From NCBI GenBank assembly GCA_009760855.2, contig WPIO01000087.1, positions 1,002,001 to 1,066,000 on the forward strand: a stretch of 64,000 nucleotides of DNA. Direction: 5' to 3'. Both the position numbers and the translations under genes were made by a program. This stretch comes from Cristatella mucedo. Lineage: Eukaryota > Bryozoa > Phylactolaemata > Cristatellidae. Below are positions 23,166 through 64,000 of this stretch, piece after piece. The stretch's first letter is position 1, and every line of letters starts with the position of its first letter. The notes beneath the pieces were generated by a model. The model was not told where the DNA came from. It searched no databases and saw only the letters and a program-made list of their open reading frames with translations.

Positions 23166-23719
23166 GTATTATTATAAATTTGCTTCGATCAAGCCTGAGA
23201 CAGAGGTGCAAAGTGCAAGCATGCCATAGCTGAGCTGTGAATCAAGGAACAATGGAGAGCTCAGTTGCATCAGAGCACACAGACAGGAAGCTGGCAACGG
23301 AGAGAGCGGCTGAAAAATAATACCTGGTGCATGCAGGTTTCCTACATACAATTTGGCACTGATTTATTTGGGGGTAATTCATCAATCTTGCAGCTATATC
23401 TAATCATAAGGCATCCCCAAAACATTGTGATCTTAGCTGCAATGTCTGGTGAATGTGTAGGCAGCCTCTCAGCCCAGGGGTGTTGCTTATACAGGAAAGC
23501 AGATATTCACAATTGAGAATGAAGACTAAAGACGTGGGGATATCAGAGCAATAAGTTTGATGGAGAAAAGAGCCGATGATTCCCAGCCAAAAATCACACA
23601 ATTCCTCTTTGCAAAACGTCGTTACAGCAAGCAACGAGTAAAGCTTTCACTGGCTTAAAAAAGTTCACGAGATAGCCCCATGCGAAAGCAGTGAGATTTT
23701 TATCAGGATCAACAGCCTT

Positions 23720-23815
23720 CAGATGTTGCTCGTGTTAGGCTAAAAAGATGCATTTCTTTGAGGGCACCGTGCTAATGCATTAATAATATTATTTTTATTA
23801 TTTTCTTATTATAAT
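23720..23815 (+). mobile_element. F1-like LINE 3' end fragment
   Basis: AAGATGCATTTCTTTGAGGGC and a TTAATAATATTATTTTTATT tail match the last bases of an F1-type element. The fragment is too short to say more. Confidence 0.5.
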
Positions 23816-24219
23816 TATCAGAGCCAGTCTGGGCTGATGTACATTAAACATGACCGTGTTGCTGCATTGCAAACATAATGTCATAAGCACGATAGGTAAT
23901 CAAAAATGTCCTGAGCAGACCAGCTTTTAGCTACGTTACATCTATATTCTAGCAGTTTGCATTATATAGTGAAAGCAGAAGCAAAAACATTAGGCCTACA
24001 AATAAGACAAGCAAAGCACATGCCACTTTACCCGTCCATAAATACGAATATGCAAGCAGTTATCCTCAAACGTAAATAAATCTTACGCAGTATTCTTAAA
24101 AGTTACTCGTGATTGCAATGTGATCCATCACGAACAAAAACATGGGAACCAATACTATATCGCAGAAGCAATGCAGGGTGGGGCTCTGTGAGCCGCAGAT
24201 TATCGAGTTTCATGTGCAG
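23816..24219. other. Unassigned AT-rich stretch, possibly intronic
   Basis: Nothing recognised. If the exons at 24220 and 26838 are real, this is probably intron of the same + strand gene. Confidence 0.35.
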
Positions 24220-24335
24220 ATCAGGCGCTGCCTGCCACATTCAAAATGTCCTTCAGACGATGCGGCTCCGTGTAGAACGCTCTGAAGAGCTGCCTGTGGA
24301 CCTTCCCTATCGAGTCTTGTCTCAGCAGCTACAAA
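24220..24335 (+). CDS. Probable internal exon of an unnamed + strand gene
   Basis: The exon is bounded by an acceptor (TTTCATGTGCAG) and a donor (AAA/GTATGC). It encodes CHIQNVLQTMRLRVERSEEL followed by PVDLPYRVLSQQLQ. It leaves one base of a codon, and the exon at 26838 starts with two bases, so the pair joins in phase (24335 to 26838) into one protein that ends at 26962. The product looks like an alpha-helical or coiled-coil C-terminus. I do not recognise the family. Upstream exons are not established. Confidence 0.5.
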
Positions 24336-24997
24336 GTATGCAAAGCCTAGGCCTATGAGTGAGTGTCATGAAAAAAACACCACAATAGGCAGCACCTTTC
24401 AGAGATCCGACAAAGAATGAACAGACAGGCGGCACCTGTCAGCTGACCAATGGCAGCAGCACAAGAGCAAGTCAAGCTATGACAGTGATTACTGGCCTGG
24501 TCGTTTGCCAACTCTGCTTACATAAAACTCCGGCTGCTCGTCCATTGCATAAAGAACTCAGTGCCCTCATTCCCGATGTCTGGCATGCACTGAAGAGGTA
24601 GTAAGACAGACTCGATAGTATGAAAGGAAAAGTGCACCGGCTATGTCTATTTTCTAGCCTGACCCTTTCGCAATCGGCATACTTAAGACCATTTAGTTGC
24701 CTGCCATTAAGAAGGGCCACACGTGGACTGATCGAAAGACAGGACCAGACAACCACGCAATTGCTACACAAGTTCAAATTAATGGGAATTTGGTGGGGCA
24801 CAACTCAAAGAAAATTAACGATCTATATTATCGATAAGTCTAAGAGACCCGGTCACCCATATTCCACTCAAGCTGCAAGGATAGACTATCAAAGAGCACA
24901 GCTGTCAGCATAATTTCAAACCAGTGAGGGTTCATGTACAAAGCATTCAGGCTACTGCTGAGAAGCTAGTTGCAGGGATATGATATGTTATATATAT
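24336..24997. other. Unassigned; possibly intron of the + strand gene
   Basis: ORFs on both strands at 24472-24801 and 24620-24913 overlap each other and have no motif. No repeat recognised. Confidence 0.35.
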
Positions 24998-25165
24998 AAT
25001 TCATTTGTATAGCATCCTAAGAGTACTTAATCTCTATTCAGGCACTTCAAACGTGCCACAACAGGCTAGAGCCCACTACCTCGGTCATAAAATACATTCA
25101 CTTTGAGCTTGGTCGAGGCAAGCACCTTAACAACTAGGCTAAACCGTACGGCTTGATTTGGATCA
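24998..25165 (-). mobile_element. tRNA-derived SINE, family S1, diverged
   Basis: In reverse it has the S1 order: a tRNA-like head (GGTTTAGCCTAGTTGTTAAGG), GAGGTAGTGGGCTCTAGCC in place of the B box, then AAGTGCCTGAATAGAGATTA and a TATACAAATGAATTAT end. An insertion of about 20 bp lies in the head. Confidence 0.7.
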
Positions 25166-25479
25166 GGGTAGGGCAAGACCACACTGGACTCACAAACACT
25201 TGCAGCAAAATCGAATGATGCGATGAGTGTAAGCTCGCCAATTTTAGTAACTGAAAATACATTTGGTAGATGCGTCGTTGCTGGAATGAGGCTTTCAATG
25301 CTAATTGCCTTCAGATGACAGTGAAATATGACTTGGCGGCAAGTGGATCGTGGTCTGAAGCTGCTTCTGTAAGAAATGCCTCGCATCACGACACAAGATA
25401 TTTATATAGAACTACTCGAGAGATTTGCAGCAATTAGTCCAATGAGCCACCATGGAGATAATTGTTGTTTCTAATAAAA

Positions 25480-25630
25480 ATATAAATATTATTCATTTAT
25501 ATAGCGCCCTAAGAGAACTTAATCTCTATTCAGGCGCTTCACATATGCCTCGGGGCTCGAGCCCACGACCTCGGTTAGACCTTGGTCGGGGCGAGCACCT
25601 TAACCGCTAGACCAAACCAGCTCGGCGAGT
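25480..25630 (-). mobile_element. tRNA-derived SINE, family S1, well preserved
   Basis: On the minus strand: GGTTTGGTCTAGCGGTTAAGG (A-box region), GTCGTGGGCTCGAGCCCCG (B box), AGCGCCTGAATAGAGATTAA, GTTCTCTTAGGGCGCTATAT, then an AAATGAATAAT end. The last part resembles the F1 LINE 3' end. Confidence 0.87.
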
Positions 25631-26268
25631 AATAAGCAGTAAGCAGGCGATAAGCAGTGAAACTGAGAAAGCAGCTAAGTGTGTTGAATACTTTTTTCTG
25701 TTACTTATACGTTACTTATACTCAGGGATTAAGTTTAGAGCCATTATGCTAGCAGAATGGCCTAGTGAATATTCAGACCTAAATCCCATTGAGTGTCTCT
25801 GGGTAAAGAGGATAGAATGATCAGAACTCAGATGGATCGCATCACATCTAAAGCATAACTTTTCTCAACATCGTCGGACATTTAAAGAAAGATACGGCCA
25901 GAGTGTTGTAAAGGCTTAGTTCTCTCCCAGCGTGTTGTAAAGGCTTAATTCTCTCCATGCCGGAGTGACTCTTACTGCTTATTGCAGTAGTGCGACTTCA
26001 TTTTAGCACTAGAAATGCACACACTCATACTAAAAAAATTTCTAGAAAGTTATGCAAGCTTATCAAATCTACTTCTCAAGATTACAGCAGGTTCTACTAA
26101 GGTGTTTCATATCAGAATCAGAACTTTTGGGGTCGGGCAAAGCGACCTAGCCGACACCCATGGGCTCGAGTGCACCCGTCACAGCATCCAGGCATCTACA
26201 AAAGCTGCTGGCAGTGGGGTAGGTTGAGTTTTTATGCAGACAGGCAAAAGTCTAGCTACAGCACACTA

Positions 26269-26272
<4 letters not shown>
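25631..26272. other. Unassigned; possibly intron of the + strand gene
   Basis: A short passage near 25740-25830 reads like the end of a Tc1/mariner-type transposase (WPSEYSDLNPIECLWV), but it is too short and isolated to annotate firmly. Nothing else recognised. Confidence 0.35.
25752..25935 (+). pseudogene. Possible Tc1/mariner transposase C-terminal remnant
   Basis: The plus strand at about 25755-25815 encodes WPSEYSDLNPIECLWVKR. The WP...S.DLNPIE..W block is the hallmark near the catalytic third acid residue of Tc1-like DD34E transposases. The following sequence is out of frame and then has stops. Only this short block is left, so family and ends are unknown. Confidence 0.55.
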
Positions 26273-26603
<331 letters not shown>

Positions 26604-26837
26604 CTTCAAATGTGTATGTGAGAGCATGCCAGCTTACGTGGAGACAAAGCTAGAGCAAGTGTATGCAATCCAAGCTGCAGCTTGTTGCACATGTCTGCAT
26701 AGCAGACTTCTGGTGACGTCATGCACTAGAGAGTGCTGGAGAGGCACACTAGGACTAGCCGCAGCCAGCAGCCCGCCGGTTATAAGATGGGTCCCTATGC
26801 TACTTGGGCGTAAGAGGTAGCCAATCCTATCATTTAG

Positions 26838-26962
26838 GAGCAACACAGCATCTAAAACAGGACATAGCAGCTTTCATGTCCACACAGAACCAGGCAGCAA
26901 AAACACTTGCTGAAAAGGTGCAGGTCATGGCCGACAACCGACAAACACTATTGAAGCTCTGA
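26838..26962 (+). CDS. Probable terminal exon of the unnamed + strand gene
   Basis: It follows an acceptor (TCCTATCATTTAG) and encodes ATQHLKQDIAAFMSTQ, then NQAAKTLAEKVQVMADNRQ and TLLKL before a TGA. The pattern is a charged helix without low complexity, consistent with a coiled-coil C-terminus. It joins in phase with the exon at 24220-24335. The gene converges on HAUS3, whose last exon stops at 27709. No clear polyadenylation signal was found within 300 bp. I do not recognise the protein. Confidence 0.55.
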
Positions 26963-27236
26963 GCCTTGCAATCACTGCTAGTGACCTTTAGCAGCAGCAC
27001 CAAGCAAGCAGGCGAGCCTAAAATTGAGGAACGTGGTAGCAAGCACAAGTGCTCATGTCTCATGCAGGTAAAAATTCTGCATCTGTAGCACAGACATGTG
27101 TATTTGACAGTGATGGGCAATCTGGGCGTCTAACATCAGCCATGAGTACACAAGGTCTCGCAGGGCTCACTGATCTAAAGTAGAATTCAGCTCAATTACC
27201 AAGGCACCAACTGACTGCCTATTGCATGGCTTTGGC

Positions 27237-27242
27237 TTTATT
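27237..27242 (-). promoter_or_regulatory. Possible polyadenylation signal for HAUS3
   Basis: The minus strand has AATAAA here, about 470 bp past the proposed HAUS3 stop at 27709. This is a single hexamer match, so it is weak evidence. Confidence 0.35.
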
Positions 27243-27708
27243 GCAGCCTTGGCCTTAGATTAATAACTCAGGCAATATGAATAATTAATATGTCATAATC
27301 AGACAGATGCAGAATGAGCTGTTTTACTAGCACCTATCGTCTTTAGTTGATTCTAAATGGATAGCAAAGAAGGAAAAATACTCAGGAAGCCTCGGGTGCT
27401 GAATAAGGGTCAAGACCACAAACGTTAGAAAGAAGGCTTAGCTTTATAAGGGAATCACTGAACATTGACCTTGACCGGCCCAGCCAGTCATAACAATTAT
27501 AACAGGTTTCATCTCAGGAGAAGAATCACAGTGAATTCATTGTACGAGCTGGATCTTCAAAGGCGGACAGTAACGTGACCGTGCTAAACCCTTCCCAGTC
27601 CTTGTGAGAATGTGGCACCCAAGCTACGACCAGCCTCAGATGCACGACTTTCCACAATTTCTCTGTCCCAGAGTCGAATGCGACCTGGTTGATACCAGAG
27701 TCAAGCAG

Positions 27709-61684
<33,976 letters not shown>

Positions 61685-61984
61685 GCTACAAAACGAATAT
61701 CGAACAGAATCAGCATGCAAACCTGTCAAGAGCGGGTCGAAAAAAACACGAGGAGGAATAGATACTAAAGCTGAAAGCATTAGTAACTGCATCAACCGAA
61801 TTTTCAGCAGCAGCAGCAGCAGTCGTATCTGAGAGATGGATACAAATGCTAGGTTGAACAGCTGCTCGTATCAGCATTTGACTTACTTAGTCCATTGCAG
61901 CTGGCACCAGCGACATTCCAACTTGGATAGCCACTAACTTTCGGAAGCTTCACGGTGCTAAGTTATGAGCAAGCCACCTTCAAG
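61685..61984. other. Region upstream of the HAUS3 start codon
   Basis: Includes a possible 5' UTR intron acceptor (61685-61692 in reverse) and a CAGCAGCAGCAGCAG run at 61805-61820. No promoter motif could be assigned with confidence. Confidence 0.4.
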
Positions 61985-62795
61985 TCCTATGTCAGTATGA
62001 CACTCCAGAGTATTGATGTGAATGGACCACGTTCATCCGAGGAAACTCAAGTATGAGGTTCCTCGTGGCTCTGTGTTTGGTGCCATTCTTTTCACGGTTT
62101 ATACTCTCTCTGCAGGCGATGTGATTGCCAGGCACAACCTAGGCTTTCACTTCCAAGCAGATGACAATAAGTTGTAACTTTGCATTGATCCTTCCCAGCC
62201 TTCCAGCATGTCGAATTCTCTCACCTCCCTTTCTGCATGTATTGATGACATCTACCACAGCAAACTTTCTTAAACTGGATGTTGATAAAACCAACTTACT
62301 AGTCATGGGCAAACCAATGGTGACTCGGACTATGGAAAGGTTGACTCTGACAACCTCTCTCTGTGGCCCACAGGCCGCTTCACTAAACTGCATAAGTGAC
62401 TAACCTATCTGCATTCCGCACTTCTCGAGTCACCGCTCTAGCACCTACAATTCGCTGTCGGCTTCCAGTCGTCTTGCCACTCCGTCGTCCGACGACGACG
62501 ACCTACATTGAAATCTCATCGGGGCCTTCGCTTGCACGCACCGAGAGCCTGGTTTCCGGCCCCTGTAACTGCCTGCATTGACTTTGCATCAGTATCGAGT
62601 CTCTGCTAATGAAGCATCTGTGCATACTGCCTCTAACCACACTTGCATGCTGACCCTGTGCATGTCACCCCTAACCATGTTATTCATGTTGTTTTTCAAG
62701 CATGATTTTACTCACCATTCAATTGCATTTCACTTTGCAGCAAATGTAAAGCGCCTAGAAAGAGATTAAGTTCTCTGAGGGCGCTTTATCAAGAG

Positions 62796-62832
<37 letters not shown>
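61985..62832 (+). mobile_element. F1 LINE copy with internal deletion
   Basis: Starts within the RT region (TATTGATGTGAATGGACCAC), includes the YADD area mutated to QADD (62157), reaches NLLVMGKPMV at 62300, breaks off at about 62370, and resumes as 3' UTR from about 62600 to a long ATT tail at 62832. The 230 bp between do not look like F1. Confidence 0.8.
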
Positions 62833-62835
<3 letters not shown>

Positions 62836-62949
62836 GTCTGCTCAGCTACGTCTGTGCCCCTGCAAACTCGCCTGTCTCTTTATTTATGAGCAGTTTGCCA
62901 GCCTACCAGTGCTGCTTGATTCACTGAAGGAATCCAACTGAGCAGAGAA

Positions 62950-63125
62950 TCTGAGCAGAGCCTTCTTGAGAGCCTTTGCATGCTTCTCGAAGTCTGGCAT
63001 GATATCTAACGAGTCTCATTAACCCTTGGTAACTGAATCTCGGAGCTTTCAAGTGTCTAGATTGATATTCGGTTATCTTAGGGTGCAATACAACTGGCAA
63101 ATTATTATTATCATTATCACCCTTA
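62950..63125 (+). mobile_element. Possible old F1-like 3' end
   Basis: GCATGATATCTAACGAGTCTC, GTGTCTAGATTGATATTCGG, TATCTTAGGGTGCAATACAA, ATTATTATTATCATTATC. Similar layout but strongly diverged. Confidence 0.45.
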
Positions 63126-64000
63126 TTCTGAATTGCATCCACTTAACAATTCGCTGGTTCGCAGCAGGCCAGGCTGCAGTCGGGGCAGAGCACTAAAAAA
63201 CAAAGACCGATGCTAATATTGATACTAGTATTAAGACTAAGGTAGTGACAGAAAGGTGGTCAGGCTTTGCTACGTGGGCTGAGTGCATGCGTTACTCGAA
63301 GTGCGTCACCAATTCAAAGCCAAAGCGTTCGGAAATATTCCTAATCAGGATGGCGACCAACGAATCCGAGTGTACGCATAGCTGTTACCTTGGAGACTTC
63401 AACGATTAACATCTGGCTCATTGTGGCACTAACAGACTCTAGCGAACGCAAGAGACGACGACTATAGAGTTCTTACGCCGGGGCGTAATGGTGCGCAGCA
63501 CGCGCGGCGGCGGTGGCGGGGGGGGAGACGGTCAGCCCCAGCAGACATCCAGATGCTGAGTGAGGCCGCCGTCACCCGACGAAGGCGGCGAGCTAGCTCC
63601 CGGCCTTGAGGCCGACGAGGTTAGGAAAATCAAGCGACGACTACAGTTTTCGAGTTCTGCAGATATGCGCCAGAAGCCGGGAGAAGCCCTTGAGAAGCGG
63701 TGCGTCATTAGGCGCTCGCTTTGGCGAGCGCCTAATGCCCAGCAGTCAATACTCACGGAGGAGGAGGCGGAGGCCTCAGCCCAGCGGGAGCTGCTTTAGG
63801 CTACTACTAGCTGAGAAGAAGCAGCTCAGCCGCCGACTCGTAGAACGACGGCAACGACAGCAGAGACGTTCGAGCAGGCGCAACTCGAGAGAAGGCTGGG
63901 CGTGCGAACCGAAGCCAAAGCAGCTGAAGCAGCTATTTCGAATGGACCGCCCCGGCGCCACCAACGTCCTTGACATTGATTGGTGCATCGGGGGCGCGAC
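63126..64000. other. CpG-rich right edge without a recognised gene
   Basis: From 63470 the sequence is GC- and CpG-rich with GGCGGCGGTGGCGGGGGGGG at 63504. A plus-strand ORF at 63560-63799 (VRKIKRRLQFSSSADMRQK) is followed in another frame by an Arg/Gln-rich stretch to the window end. It could be the 5' region of a gene or of a retroelement continuing past base 64000; I cannot decide. Confidence 0.4.
63707..63736. repeat. Perfect inverted repeat (13-bp stem, 4-nt loop)
   Basis: ATTAGGCGCTCGC at 63707-63719 pairs exactly with GCGAGCGCCTAAT at 63724-63736, with a TTTG loop. GC-rich, so stable as a hairpin in RNA or single-stranded DNA. Confidence 0.92.

Noticed and set aside
25480-25630. True tRNA gene
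   Set aside because: The A and B boxes are SINE heads (S1 and S2) with SINE bodies; no cloverleaf with a proper anticodon arm and acceptor stem could be drawn.

Overview
This is eukaryotic, almost certainly metazoan, nuclear DNA. It has spliced genes with GT/AG introns, tRNA-derived SINEs, many 5'-truncated LINE copies, solo LTRs, MITEs and long dinucleotide microsatellites. There is no operon structure, no ribosome-binding sites and no CRISPR. The species cannot be fixed from sequence alone. An animal HAUS3 gene together with a SPIN-like hAT element points to an invertebrate (SPIN has been reported from a planarian and a pond snail as well as tetrapods), but this is only a lean.

Left part (1-27 kb). 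This is mostly repeat graveyard: a Ty3/gypsy-type gag remnant at the left edge, two pieces of a restriction-like-endonuclease LINE (R2/NeSL type), and many copies of one CR1/L2-group LINE (here F1). Two related solo LTRs each sit inside an F1 copy with target-site duplications. A 186-bp SPIN-like MITE has a perfect 8-bp duplication. There is also a large inverted repeat carrying about 745 bp of CT microsatellite, and a hAT transposase fragment. Two phase-compatible exons on the + strand (24.2 and 26.8 kb) look like the 3' end of a coiled-coil protein gene that I could not name.

Right part (27.7-61.7 kb). One host gene on the - strand dominates: HAUS3, the augmin-complex subunit 3. I could join 13 exons (12 well supported, the last tentative) in consistent reading phase to about 655 codons. 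Its introns hold most of the remaining repeats: a near-full-length F1 LINE (39.5-42.5 kb) with endonuclease and reverse-transcriptase domains, a Harbinger-like MITE with TAA duplication, two SINE families, and CT, GT and CA microsatellites. HAUS3 and the unnamed + strand gene converge, with stops about 0.75 kb apart.

Right edge (61.7-64 kb). The HAUS3 start lies at 61684, followed by F1 fragments and a CpG-rich stretch with a perfect 13-bp-stem hairpin.

Mobile-element relationships. SINE family S1 ends in a sequence like the F1 LINE 3' end, which suggests it is mobilised by F1; one copy is an S1/F1 chimera. SINE family S2 is a separate tRNA-derived family without that tail. Relative age can be read from nesting: LTR and MITE insertions lie within older F1 copies.
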